64,000 bases of DNA, taken from positions 124,001-188,000 of the forward strand of contig NZ_BOPG01000023.1 of NCBI RefSeq assembly GCF_016863635.1, read 5' to 3'. Position 1 is the first letter of the stretch. Every line of letters starts with the position of its first letter. Under the pieces are notes generated by a model. The model made no database searches, had not been told where the DNA came from, and saw nothing but the letters and a program-made list of their open reading frames with translations. Origin of the DNA: Virgisporangium aurantiacum. Lineage in GTDB: Bacteria > Actinomycetota > Actinomycetes > Mycobacteriales > Micromonosporaceae. Positions 16,531 to 25,416 of this stretch are shown one piece after another. Position numbers and translations under genes: made by a program.

Positions 16531-16806
16531 GTGACGCTTACGATCTCCGCCGTGACCGACAACGCTGGACCCCTGCCCGTTCACAGCCAGATCGCGGCTG
16601 AGATCGTTCGCCGCGCGATCGCCCCGGGCCGAGATCCGAGAATGCCGCTTCCGACGGAGAGCGAGATCCAGAGCGACTATGGCGTGTCTCGCGGAACTGC
16701 CCGTCAAGCCTTGACGGAGTTGCGAGAGGCCGGCGTCATCGTCACCACGTCGGCCCAGGACTGCATACTGGCTCGGCCAGAACCTGTGTCGGACGAGGCG
16801 AACTGA
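16531..16806 (+). CDS. Small GntR-family winged-helix regulator
   Basis: A 91-residue protein that is almost only the GntR DNA-binding domain: LPVHSQIAAEIVRRAI, LPTESEIQSDYGVSRGTARQ and ALTELREAGVI. No ligand domain follows, as in small Kor-type repressors of actinobacterial plasmids and integrative elements. GTG start; upstream bases contain TATATAGACAAGACAAGAC, a possible -10 box and repeated AGACA operator. Likely controls mobility functions, by inference from position. Confidence 0.8.
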   Translation: MTLTISAVTDNAGPLPVHSQIAAEIVRRAIAPGRDPRMPLPTESEIQSDYGVSRGTARQALTELREAGVIVTTSAQDCILARPEPVSDEAN

Positions 16807-16834
16807 GGACGACCGGGCTCAGACTCGGCGCACC

Positions 16835-17038
16835 TCAGTCGACCAGATAGTGGAACTCCTCGCGCTGGGCGCCGTCGAGGAACGCGTCGAATTCGGCACG
16901 CGTGAAACGTAGAACGGGTCCGACGCCCCCGTCCTTAGAGTCCCGGATCTCAATCATGTCGTCGTGCCGGCGGACCTCGACGCACTGCCCGCCGTTGCCG
17001 CCGGATTTGCTGGCCTTGATCCAAGGCGTTGTGACCAT
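16835..17038 (-). CDS. DUF397 protein
   Basis: A 67-residue protein: TPWIKASKSGGNGGQCVEVR, IEIRDSKDGGVGPVLRFTRA, EFDAFLDG, the DUF397 pattern. Such small proteins are almost always encoded beside XRE-DUF5753 regulators in actinobacteria, often as antitoxin- or partner-like units. The ATG at 17038 has GAGGAG upstream. The upstream neighbour on the same strand is the XRE-DUF5753 gene, 153 nt away. Confidence 0.88.
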   Translation of the reverse strand: MVTTPWIKASKSGGNGGQCVEVRRHDDMIEIRDSKDGGVGPVLRFTRAEFDAFLDGAQREEFHYLVD

Positions 17039-17191
17039 GCTGCTGCTCCTCGACGCGGGTCGGCCTGGACCAGCGCTAGGCGTCCTCGGCGGGTCACCGC
17101 GGCGGCCTGGCGTCGGTCGGTTACTACCTTTCATCCTGCATCGCGGAGGAGCGGGCGCGGCGGCCCCGTCGAGCGTCGCGGTCGGTTGAGA

Positions 17192-18022
17192 TCAGCGATC
17201 ATGGACCTCAATGGAGATGGTCTTGTCGTAGATCCGGTCGAACATGCGGCGGTACTCGTTCAGCTCTTCGGGCTTCTCCAAGTAGCGCGCGCCGGTCTGG
17301 GACTCCAGGTACACCACGGCGGGATCGTCGTCGTTATGAAAGTCCAGGATGGTGAAGGCCCCGACGTGCATGGCCGGGTGGGCTCCGACCTCCCATGGCA
17401 GGACTCGAATGTCGACGTGCTCGCGGCGGTTGAGTTCATGCAGCCGAGCGACCTGGTCGGCCATCACGTCCGGCCCGCCGACGGGACGCGCGAGGACGCC
17501 CGCGCCGAGGATCGCGACGAGCCGTAGGGGTAGCGTCCGGTCATGAAGAGTCCGCTGTCGTTCCATTCGTAAGTTGATCTGCCCCTGGACGCCTTCCTCG
17601 GAGTCGTGCGGGTTGACCGATTGGCGCAGTGCCCGGACGTAGTCCGGTGTCTGCAGTAGCCCGTGTACCAACTCAGGGTCGTAGATTCGGATCTCGTCTG
17701 CGGCTGACTCTAAGCCGATGTAGAAACTGAACCAGCTGGGGAAGTCCGCCTCGTAGTCTTCCCACCAACCCTGTTCTTTCGTCGCCAGTGCCAGCGCTGC
17801 CAGCGCGTTGGTGGTTTTGGCATCTACGCCGTAGAGCCAGCACAGACCGCGGACATCGCTGACTTTGACGGGACCCTTGCCGGTCTCGATGCGCCACAAC
17901 TTCGTTCGCGATGCGAGGCATGCCTCCTCGACGTCCACCTCGGTTTTGCCCACCGCATTGCGGAGTCGCCGCAGCCGCCGCCCCAGTTGGCGGCGTACGA
18001 CAGTCGAACCTTGCAGTGGCAT
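17192..18022 (-). CDS. XRE-family HTH regulator with DUF5753
   Basis: A 276-residue protein from ATG 18022, with GGAGG 7 nt upstream. The N-terminal helix-turn-helix (RRLRNAVGKTEVDVEEACLA...LWRIETGKGPV) is followed by the DUF5753 domain (YDPELVHGLLQTPDYVRALR, RMERQRTL, RVLPWEVGAHPAM, VVYLESQTGARYL). It pairs with the DUF397 gene downstream. These regulators control sporulation or secondary metabolism in Streptomyces relatives; the target here is unknown. An upstream in-frame ATG at 18097 adds residues that do not look conserved. Confidence 0.9.
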   Translation of the reverse strand: MPLQGSTVVRRQLGRRLRRLRNAVGKTEVDVEEACLASRTKLWRIETGKGPVKVSDVRGLCWLYGVDAKTTNALAALALATKEQGWWEDYEADFPSWFSFYIGLESAADEIRIYDPELVHGLLQTPDYVRALRQSVNPHDSEEGVQGQINLRMERQRTLHDRTLPLRLVAILGAGVLARPVGGPDVMADQVARLHELNRREHVDIRVLPWEVGAHPAMHVGAFTILDFHNDDDPAVVYLESQTGARYLEKPEELNEYRRMFDRIYDKTISIEVHDR

Positions 18023-18248
18023 CCTTGTCCTCCGGGTTGGGCGTAGTGATTTCGCAAGAAAGCCTGAATGAAACAGACCACCAATGCGACTTTTCAAAAT
18101 GAACCTTTGCGCCGACCCATCTATACGCCGATGCTGATCAACGTTGGATCAGTTCGCCGTCGGCCAGATCGCCGAGCTGAGCCCGCACGTGCTGCGCCTC
18201 TACCTGGGGCGCACGTAACATGTCAGCGAGAACGACGAGCGAGGGCAC

Positions 18249-18515
18249 TTGACTACAGCCGAGCGTGAAACGTTGCCAACCATTGGATTTCTGACACGGG
18301 AGGAGCCGTCGTTCTTCGTCATCAACCTGTACACGTGGCTGACAGATCAACGGGCAGCTGCGGATCTCGCCCTACGCGTCGTCGAAGTCGTTCGGTCCAT
18401 CTCAGACATCGATGCGTTGGCGACAACAGTTGCGAACGAAGATGACCTTCAGGCCGAGCCGGCGAGGGTGTTCCTGGATTTTCCGCGAGTGGACGGTGAT
18501 CAGTCCGGACCGTAG
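18249..18515 (+). CDS. Hypothetical small protein
   Basis: An 88-residue reading from TTG 18249: LPTIGFLTREEPSFFVINLY, VVEVVRSISDIDALATTVAN, then an acidic tail. Weak GAGGG upstream. It is convergent with the flavin reductase, overlapping by 16 nt. No family recognised. The bases just before it (about 18144-18212) encode a short stretch ending LSPHVLRLYLGRT that could be a transposase or helicase remnant, so the area may be a scar of recombination. Confidence 0.4.
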   Translation: MTTAERETLPTIGFLTREEPSFFVINLYTWLTDQRAAADLALRVVEVVRSISDIDALATTVANEDDLQAEPARVFLDFPRVDGDQSGP

Positions 18516-19081
18516 GGGACGCTCGTGGCGTCTCCCGCGGTGGTGAACAGATTGCCGGTGATCTGCATAAGCGGTCGGACGGTTCCAACCGGTGTTCCGT
18601 CGGCCGTCAACAACTCCGGATTGAACTGGACGCCAGCAACTTCACCGATGAAGAGTCCGTGGTCGCCATTGACGTCGGGTCGGTTCACAATCTCGCATGA
18701 CAGCCAGCCGACCCCGTTCTCGAGAATCGGCCCAGGTAGCTCAGGGCTGTCGGTGGTGTGCAGTCCGCAGTCTCGGAGCTTGGCGCGGCGGTCGGAATAG
18801 GTGTAGCGGGAGTAGCGGGCGCCAAGCTTCCAGACGCCGTCGAGATGGCCGACTGTCGGTACGGAGAGGGTGAATCCGTTGCCGTGAATCAGGTTGTGGC
18901 AGGTCTGCCACTTCTTGAGGACCGCGAGCAGCACCAGCTGCGGATCGGTCGATACCGAGGTGATGTTCGAGATAGGGATCAGGTTCGGCTCGCCCTCGGG
19001 AGACCGCGTTCCGATCAGGTAAGCGATCCGTGGAGCGAGTAGCCGATGCGCCTTTGCCACCGGGCCGGGTTGGAAGCTCAC
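18500..19081 (-). CDS. Flavin reductase family protein
   Basis: A 193-residue protein with the flavin-reductase-like split-barrel fold: RIAYLIGTRSPEGEPNLIPI then SNITSVSTDPQLVLLAV, then the FMN-binding loop region and NRPDVNGDHGLFIGEVAGV. It would bind FMN and reduce it for a monooxygenase, but no monooxygenase gene is near. The GTG at 19081 overlaps the stop of the XRE-TPR gene by 4 nt, so the two are one unit. Confidence 0.85.
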   Translation of the reverse strand: MSFQPGPVAKAHRLLAPRIAYLIGTRSPEGEPNLIPISNITSVSTDPQLVLLAVLKKWQTCHNLIHGNGFTLSVPTVGHLDGVWKLGARYSRYTYSDRRAKLRDCGLHTTDSPELPGPILENGVGWLSCEIVNRPDVNGDHGLFIGEVAGVQFNPELLTADGTPVGTVRPLMQITGNLFTTAGDATSVPYGPD

Positions 19082-20505
19082 GATGGCACCACCAACGATC
19101 GGGGAGAACGACGGAAGTCGCGGATCGCATCTGCGAGCGCCCGCGCAGCGCGGTCGTCGTGGTACGCAGGTGCGGTGAGTCGGCTGCTAACGGTGGAGAT
19201 GACCTGGTCGAGCTGGTTGATCCGCTGGAACGGGGGAACGGTCAGTACCGGTGCGAGCGCGGCGGTCGCTGCTTCGGGTCCTCCACCTGAGCCGCGATTG
19301 TCGAGCCGGGCGAGGGCGAGATAGCTGCGGCTCAGCGCCCAACTCACGGGCCACGCGCCGGTCGAGGGTGGCTGGTCGCCGTGACCGAGTTCGGCCACCG
19401 CACGTTCGACGGCGGCGCAGTTGCCGAGGTGGGCGCTAGTGACGGCCGTGTAGTACCGCTGGCGGCTCTCTGGGAACGAGAACAGCGACCCGTACTCGGC
19501 AATCGGATCCGCACCGCTTGCCGACTTCATGCTCTCTGTCCGGTTGAGGATCGCTGTGGCCTCGCGGGTGCGGCCGAGCTGGGCGAGTGCCCGCGCGTGC
19601 AGGCCTTGCAAGCGAAGAGAAGCGCTGGTCGAGGTTGCCACGGCCGCGCCTCGTTCGGCGTGTTCCAGGACGGCCGTGGGCCGGTGGCGCCACAGGTCGA
19701 TCATCGCCTTCGCGCACAGCACCCAACCGAGCAGGCCAGCGTGCTGGGCGAGTTCAGCGAACGTCTCGGCGGCCTCGGCCTGAGCCATTCCGGCCTGGGA
19801 TTCGCCGGCGTCGTGCGAGATCGACGCCAGCAGCAGGCAGGTCGCTCCCATCATGAGATGCAGTTCTTCGTTGTCCTTGGGACGGGTCTTCAAGTCGTCG
19901 AGGAGGGTAGCCAGCCGTCCCCGCAGGCTCAACGCGTCCGGAAGGATCTTCGGCAGGTCGGAGGTGGTGATGTAGTCAGTCGTCAGCCGCCGGAGATCGT
20001 TCCGTATCTCGTCAACAGTCGCCGGGGCGATCACGTCTGCCGCAGCGGTGCTGATCGCGGTGGAGTCGTGGGCGGCCTGGCGGATCATCGCCTGCGCGGT
20101 CAGTCCGGCACCCACGCCGAGCGCAGCAGATTTAATGAGCAGCGCTCGCCGGTCCACCACACCTCCTACCGCAGGTGACGGCCATGAGCCGACTTTATCG
20201 GCCGGCCCGGTCGAGAGGCCACGGATGATGTAAAAGCCCAGGTCACGATCGCTCGCTACCTGCAGGACGCGTCTGAACGCGGTGCGGCGGAGATCGTTGG
20301 GCCACCGGTGTGCGCCGCGTTCGAGTTTGCCGATGTGGTTGGCGTCGAGGTTCGCTTCTCGCGGGTCGGTGCGCGAAAGCTCTGTGTTGACGGCGTCCGC
20401 GAGTTCCTGACGCGACATGGGCCGGCCAGATCCGGACGGGGACGTGATGCGCAGTCGTGCGTCGCGCAGGAGCTTGTTCGGCGGGAGCTTGTGACGTCGG
20501 CTCAC
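19078..20505 (-). CDS. XRE-type regulator with TPR domain
   Basis: About 475 residues. An N-terminal helix-turn-helix (MSRQELADAVNTEL...LDANHIGKLERGAHRWPNDLR) precedes a long TPR-like helical part (repeats around residues 200-440). Such proteins are common near secondary-metabolite genes in actinobacteria. GTG 20505 is preferred because GGAGG lies about 10 nt upstream; the open frame continues to 20595. It is coupled to the flavin reductase gene and lies between two DUF397/XRE sets. Confidence 0.85.
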   Translation of the reverse strand: MSRRHKLPPNKLLRDARLRITSPSGSGRPMSRQELADAVNTELSRTDPREANLDANHIGKLERGAHRWPNDLRRTAFRRVLQVASDRDLGFYIIRGLSTGPADKVGSWPSPAVGGVVDRRALLIKSAALGVGAGLTAQAMIRQAAHDSTAISTAAADVIAPATVDEIRNDLRRLTTDYITTSDLPKILPDALSLRGRLATLLDDLKTRPKDNEELHLMMGATCLLLASISHDAGESQAGMAQAEAAETFAELAQHAGLLGWVLCAKAMIDLWRHRPTAVLEHAERGAAVATSTSASLRLQGLHARALAQLGRTREATAILNRTESMKSASGADPIAEYGSLFSFPESRQRYYTAVTSAHLGNCAAVERAVAELGHGDQPPSTGAWPVSWALSRSYLALARLDNRGSGGGPEAATAALAPVLTVPPFQRINQLDQVISTVSSRLTAPAYHDDRAARALADAIRDFRRSPRSLVVPS

Positions 20506-20605
20506 GACCGCCAAACCTCCGAAGACGAACCTTGTAGTTGCCGAGCCACGCAGTAGCGCGAGGCTGGGTAGAGCAGGTGCATTTACGGTGAGCATGCCAG
20601 CGTGG

Positions 20606-20824
20606 TCACGTCACGTTCAAGCCGCAACCGGCCGGCAGGATTTCGCCGTCGCAGACGGCGCCGGTGAACGCGCTCCACACGATGGGGTGGAAGGCGAGAA
20701 CCCCTCCCTCAGGGTTCTTGGAGTCGCGCACGCCGATCGTGCCGTCCGATGCGGTCGCGACTTCGACACAGTTGCCGCCTCCGCTGCTGCGGCTGGACTT
20801 GCGCCAGTTGGTGAACAGGTTCAA
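20606..20824 (-). CDS. DUF397 protein
   Basis: A 72-residue DUF397 protein: NWRKSSRSSGGGNCVEVA, IGVRDSKNPEGGVLAFHPIV, WSAFTGAV. The start is TTG 20824, overlapping the stop of the XRE-DUF5753 gene as TTGA, the usual pair arrangement. The match to the family pattern is strong. It is the second DUF397 gene in the window. Confidence 0.88.
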   Translation of the reverse strand: MNLFTNWRKSSRSSGGGNCVEVATASDGTIGVRDSKNPEGGVLAFHPIVWSAFTGAVCDGEILPAGCGLNVT

Positions 20825-21702
20825 ATCTGTTGTCCCGTCTCGGTGAGAAGTTCCTTCGCCACCGTGGCGAGGAAGGTGAGGCTGTCGGTCGCGCTGAGTG
20901 CGGCGTCCTGCAGGCGTTCGTACAGGTTGAGGTAGTGGGTAACGTCGGCCGGTTCGGTGAGGACCAGGTCGGACGTGACGGTGTCGACCGCGACGACGAC
21001 GGGATCGCCCGGGTCGGGGTAGCGGTAGATGTAGAACGCCGATTTCGGAACCGCATGCCCGGAGATCGAAGCGGTCAACGGCAGCACGCGGATGGTCGTC
21101 TTCGCCCGTTGCCCACCGACGTCGACGAGGTGTCGAAGTTGCGCGCCGACGACGGACGGCGGCGCGGCCGGGCGACGCACGGCCAGTTCGTCGATGATGA
21201 CCTCGTAGCAGGGGCCACCAGGTCGTACGAGTAGGCGCTGGCGGCCTGCCCGGGCTTCCAATGCGCGGGCCGGGTCGAACTGCTCTGACCAGTCGGCCTT
21301 GTCGATACGGATGCGCTCGGCGGTGTAATCGGGCACCTGGAGCAGACCGGGCAACAGCGTCATCTGGTACTCGCAGATGCGTGCAGCGCCAGCTTCCAGG
21401 TTCGCGTACAGAGCCTGGCGCGGTCCCATCTCGTCAGCGAACTTCTCCCACCAGCCGCGTTCCTGCGCTTCGCGGGCGATCGTCATGATCTGGGCCCACC
21501 GCTTCTCACCGACGCCGAGCACGTCGAGGATGCGCATGACCTCGTCGAGGTCGGGGCGCACGTGGCCGTTCTCGACCCGGCTGATCCGCTGCCGCGCAAC
21601 GCCGATCGCTTTAGCCAGCCGGTCGGCCGAGTATCCGTGCTCCTCCCGCAGCCGGATGAGCTCGGCCGCCAACCTTCGTCGGCGGACGTACGGGCTGATC
21701 AC
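20821..21702 (-). CDS. XRE-family HTH regulator with DUF5753
   Basis: A 293-residue protein from GTG 21702, with GAGGTG just upstream; the longer open frame upstream does not look coding. The helix-turn-helix is LREEHGYSADRLAKAIGVAR followed by RISRVENGHVRPD. The DUF5753 domain follows (EYQMTLLPGLLQVPDYTAER, RAGRQRLLV, DTVTSDLVLTEPADVTHYL). Divergent from the lanthipeptide precursor gene at 22131, so it may regulate that locus; this is inferred from position only. Confidence 0.9.
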   Translation of the reverse strand: MISPYVRRRRLAAELIRLREEHGYSADRLAKAIGVARQRISRVENGHVRPDLDEVMRILDVLGVGEKRWAQIMTIAREAQERGWWEKFADEMGPRQALYANLEAGAARICEYQMTLLPGLLQVPDYTAERIRIDKADWSEQFDPARALEARAGRQRLLVRPGGPCYEVIIDELAVRRPAAPPSVVGAQLRHLVDVGGQRAKTTIRVLPLTASISGHAVPKSAFYIYRYPDPGDPVVVAVDTVTSDLVLTEPADVTHYLNLYERLQDAALSATDSLTFLATVAKELLTETGQQI

Positions 21703-22130
21703 GGGACGCACCTCGGTAGTCGGCGGTGGTCGGTCCACCCTCATGGACCGTTGTGTCGGCGAGAGTAGCGACGAAGCCGCATCCATGGAACACGGCCGAC
21801 GATGCTGGTTGGCGAGTAGTCCCAGCTCAGGGGCAAGAACGCCGGTCAAGTCTCCCGGTATGTCTCCCCACCAGTCGCCCCGGTAGTCGGCGTTCCCGCC
21901 GCCTGGACTGTCCGCGATGGTGGACGTGCGACAAGCAAGCGCATCGATCGGGGCCGAGCGGAGGGTGACATGCACACTCATCCGGCGAGGCGGCCACCGA
22001 ACCGCTTGTCGACTGCGCCACCCGCCGTCGCTGCCATCGAGGCGCGGCGGCGGGTCGGGGATCCCTCGGACACTGCCGGCATGACGAGGTCCCGAGGTTC
22101 CAACAACCAATCCGAGATGGAGGCAAGCCC
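21703..22130. promoter_or_regulatory. Divergent intergenic region upstream of the lanthipeptide locus
   Basis: About 430 bases between the XRE-DUF5753 start and the precursor gene. The open frames across it have no coding pattern I trust. It must hold the promoters of both directions; I see no clear -10/-35 set or strong palindrome. GGAGG at 22119-22124 serves the precursor. Confidence 0.45.
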
Positions 22131-22286
22131 ATGCCAACAACGCTCGACATGACCGACACCGAAGACATCTTCACCCTCGACGTCCGGATCGTCACCGACG
22201 CCAACGTCGGCGACACCGGACGCGGCTGCGACACCAGCGACGGCTGCGCCGCCACGTGCGCCTCGTCCTGCGTGAGCAACTCGTAA
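22131..22286 (+). CDS. FxLD-family lanthipeptide precursor (LanA)
   Basis: A 51-residue precursor. The leader contains FTLD at residues 14-17, the FxLD signature. The core holds four Cys (33, 39, 43, 47) with Ser/Thr partners at 29, 35, 36, 42, 45, 46 and 49. A perfect GGAGG lies 7 nt before the ATG. The dehydratase, cyclase and FxLD-type methyltransferase genes follow on the same strand. Core Asp37-Gly38 (also Asp34, Asp28) is a good candidate for methyltransferase-driven isoaspartate formation. Too short to be found by size filters. Confidence 0.92.
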   Translation: MPTTLDMTDTEDIFTLDVRIVTDANVGDTGRGCDTSDGCAATCASSCVSNS

Positions 22287-22371
22287 TCAGAGCCCAATGA
22301 ATGCGGTGGGGTCAAGGCCGTCTTGACCTCACCGCGCATCTCCACGCAGCGCTCCGTCGAAGGGACGTGTG

Positions 22372-25300
22372 ATGAGCGCATCCGAAAACGAACCGCTGTA
22401 CCGGCATGGCGGCGGCGCACTGCTGCGGGCTGCAGCCGTATCGCTGAACGCGACCCCGGACGAGTGGCCTGACCTCAACAACGTCGCATCCTGCCGGACC
22501 TGGCTGAAACGAGTGTGGGCGGTGTGGGACTTCGCCGACGCAGTTGGGCAAGCCAGTCCGGCCCTGAGCAGCCGGGTTGAAGCGATCAACGCTGGCGGCA
22601 CCTTCGAGCCGAAGGTGGTGCTTCGCGCCGCCGCCGCGACCTTGCGGTACCTGCTGCGGGCCGTCGGACGGCCGACCCCGTTCGGCCTGTTCGCTGGGGT
22701 AGCGCCGGTGTCCGTCGGGCCATCCGCCCTCGTGCGGTGGGGTTCTCGCCATCGGGCGGTCGCCCGCGTGGACACGCAGTGGCTGACCGACGTCATCGAC
22801 CGGCTGGAAGCGGTGCCGGAACTGCTGGAGCGCCTGGACGTCGTGTGCAACGACCTCGCGGTGCACCGTGGCGCCCGATGGGAAGTACCACGTGGTCCGC
22901 ATCGGGCCAACGTGCGCTACACCCGTGCCGTCGCCGAGGCTCACGCCGCGGCAGGATCGCCGGTCAGATTCACCGTCTTGACGGACAAGCTCGTGGACGC
23001 ATTCCCCGGCGCCGGTGCGACGAGCGCGCGGCGAATGCTGACTGATCTGATCCGGCAAGGCTTCTTGATCAGCTGCCTCCGAGCGCCACTGACCGTCGTG
23101 GACCCGCTCGCGTACCTGATGCAGCGACTGCGTGCCGTGGAAGCCGCCGCGATACCGAGCGTGGCTCCGCTGATCGCGGACCTGGCGACGGTGTACCGGC
23201 AACTCCGCGGCCACAATGAACCAGGCGTCGCCGGAGGCAGAGCCGCCATACGGGCACAGGTCGCCCAGCCGATCCGGCGCCTGTCCTCGGCGGGCCGTAC
23301 ACCTCTCGCGGTCGATCTACGCCTGGACTGTGAGGTCGAGATCCCGCGCCACGTCATCAAGGAATTGGAGCAGGCCGCCAGCGTGCTTCTCCGGCTGACT
23401 CGTCGGGCCACCGGCGAGCCGGTCTGGCACAACTACCACGCGGAGTTCTGCGCCCGATACGGCACGGGAACGCTCGTCCCTGTCACCGACGTCGTCGACG
23501 CGGACGCCGGGCTCGGCTACCCGGCCGGCTATCCCGGCAGCGTTCACACCCGACGACCGCTCGCTGCGTCGGAGCGGGACGAGGTGCTGCTCGCCCTCGC
23601 ATGGCAGGCAATCGCCGACGACAGTCACGAGATCGTGCTGTCCGAGACGACCACCCAGGCACTCACCGAAGAGGGTTTCGACCCCCGTTATATCCCGCCG
23701 CACGTCGAACTGGCCGCCCGTATCCATGCCTCGTCGACCACGGCGCTGAACGACGGCGACTACACGCTGACCGTTGCCCCGGCCCGATCCGCCGGCACAC
23801 TGACGTCCCGGTTCACAGTCACCGCGACCGGTACTGGACTGGACGAGGTCTACAAAGCAGTACCACTCGCCATCGACGGCGCGCTGCCGGTTCAGATGTC
23901 GTTTCCTCCGCAGTTCCCGCATGCCGAGAACGTCTGCCGGATACCCGCCTACCTGCCCCAGGTCATGACGCTCGGCGAGCACCGCAGCACCGGCGACGGT
24001 GTCATCACCCTTGACGACCTCGCCATCTCCGCCGACCTGAACCGGCTATACCTCGTCTCGCTGTCCCGGCGACGGCTCGTGGAACCACAGGTGTTCCACG
24101 CACTGTCGCTGGAGAAGCAGCCGCCACCGCTGGCCCGCTTCCTCGCTCACCTGTCCCGCGCCTTCTCCGCCAGCTGGCACGAGTTCGACTGGGGACCGCA
24201 CTTCCACCGACTGCCCTACCTGCCCCGCATCCGCCACGGCCGCACCGTCCTGTCCCCGGCTCGGTGGCGCCTCACGAGCAACGACCTCCCGCCCGCTACA
24301 GCCGGCAACCAAGCGTGGCACCAGGCACTCGACCGTTGGCGACAACGCTGGCGCTGCCCCGACATCGTCGAACTGCGCGCAGCCGACCGCACCCTACGGA
24401 TGGACCTCGCCGAGCAGGCACATCTGACGATCTTGCGCACCCGGATCGATCGCGACGGCGAAGCGGCTTTCACGGAAGCCGCATCCTCAGATGACTTCGG
24501 CTGGATCGGCGGTCATGCCCACGAGATCGCCATACCGCTCGTCCGAACTGGATCTCCGGCACCGTCACCGGAAGTTCGCACCGCTCCTACGATCACCAAC
24601 CGGCACGGACACCTACCCGGCTCTGGGAGGTGGCTCTCCGCAAAACTCTTCACCCACCCTGAGCGTCTCGACGAGTTGATCGCTCGGTACCTGCCAACGC
24701 TGCTTGCATCGCTCGACGGCCAGCCGACGTACTGGTTCATCCGCTACCGCGGCCCACACGAGAGGGATCATCTCCGGCTCCGCTTGTCCACCTCGGATCG
24801 AGGTTATGGCGCCTGTATGAGAAACGTCGGTGACTGGGCGCAGAACCTCCGCGACGACAGCGTGATCGCCGATGTCGTCCTCGACAGCTATTTCCCGGAG
24901 ACCGGGCGCTACGGAGCCGGAACAGCTATGGACTCCGCCGAGGCGGTATTCGCCGCCGACTCGCGCGCGGCAGTGACGGCGCTGCAGCAACTTCCCACGA
25001 TGGCAATCGACCGACTTGCCCTGACCGCCATCGGCATGCTCGACATCGTCCACGGCTTCCTCGGCAACCGTGCCGAAGCCGTCAGCTGGCTCGTCAACCG
25101 TCCGATCACCGCCACCAGCCCGGACCGGACGACCGCCGAACAGGCCGTCCGATGGGCAGTCGACAGCGTCCTTCCCGGCCGAGCCGAGTTGCCGACCGCC
25201 CTTGTCGACGCGATGCGCGACCGCGCCGCGGCGCTGGCCACCTATCGCGAGGCCCTCGCTCCCAGCACCGATACCAACACCGTCCTCGGGTCGCTGCTGC

Positions 25301-25416
25301 ACCTGCACCACAACCGAATCCTCGGTATCGACCCCGAAAGCGAGGCGACCTGTCGCCGGCTCGCCCGCCAGGCCGCGCTCGCCTGGCGCGTCCAAGACTC
25401 GAGCCGGGCCTCATGA
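22372..25416 (+). CDS. Lantibiotic dehydratase LanB, full length with SpaB_C domain
   Basis: About 1014 residues (ATG 22372; a GTG one codon earlier also fits). Residues ~40-700 form the glutamylation domain (TPFGLFAGVAPVSVG; LTVAPARSAGTLTSRFTVTA). Residues ~750-1000 form the elimination/SpaB_C domain (TYWFIRYRGPHERDHLRLRL, DSYFPETGRYG). It uses glutamyl-tRNA to dehydrate Ser/Thr of the precursor. It lies 86 nt after the precursor and overlaps lanC by 4 nt (ATGA). Both domains are in one protein, as in class I systems. Confidence 0.92.
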   Translation: MSASENEPLYRHGGGALLRAAAVSLNATPDEWPDLNNVASCRTWLKRVWAVWDFADAVGQASPALSSRVEAINAGGTFEPKVVLRAAAATLRYLLRAVGRPTPFGLFAGVAPVSVGPSALVRWGSRHRAVARVDTQWLTDVIDRLEAVPELLERLDVVCNDLAVHRGARWEVPRGPHRANVRYTRAVAEAHAAAGSPVRFTVLTDKLVDAFPGAGATSARRMLTDLIRQGFLISCLRAPLTVVDPLAYLMQRLRAVEAAAIPSVAPLIADLATVYRQLRGHNEPGVAGGRAAIRAQVAQPIRRLSSAGRTPLAVDLRLDCEVEIPRHVIKELEQAASVLLRLTRRATGEPVWHNYHAEFCARYGTGTLVPVTDVVDADAGLGYPAGYPGSVHTRRPLAASERDEVLLALAWQAIADDSHEIVLSETTTQALTEEGFDPRYIPPHVELAARIHASSTTALNDGDYTLTVAPARSAGTLTSRFTVTATGTGLDEVYKAVPLAIDGALPVQMSFPPQFPHAENVCRIPAYLPQVMTLGEHRSTGDGVITLDDLAISADLNRLYLVSLSRRRLVEPQVFHALSLEKQPPPLARFLAHLSRAFSASWHEFDWGPHFHRLPYLPRIRHGRTVLSPARWRLTSNDLPPATAGNQAWHQALDRWRQRWRCPDIVELRAADRTLRMDLAEQAHLTILRTRIDRDGEAAFTEAASSDDFGWIGGHAHEIAIPLVRTGSPAPSPEVRTAPTITNRHGHLPGSGRWLSAKLFTHPERLDELIARYLPTLLASLDGQPTYWFIRYRGPHERDHLRLRLSTSDRGYGACMRNVGDWAQNLRDDSVIADVVLDSYFPETGRYGAGTAMDSAEAVFAADSRAAVTALQQLPTMAIDRLALTAIGMLDIVHGFLGNRAEAVSWLVNRPITATSPDRTTAEQAVRWAVDSVLPGRAELPTALVDAMRDRAAALATYREALAPSTDTNTVLGSLLHLHHNRILGIDPESEATCRRLARQAALAWRVQDSSRAS

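Noticed and set aside
18144..18212. Short frame ending LSPHVLRLYLGRT as a transposase remnant
   Set aside because: Too short to assign; no terminal inverted repeats or target duplication seen nearby.
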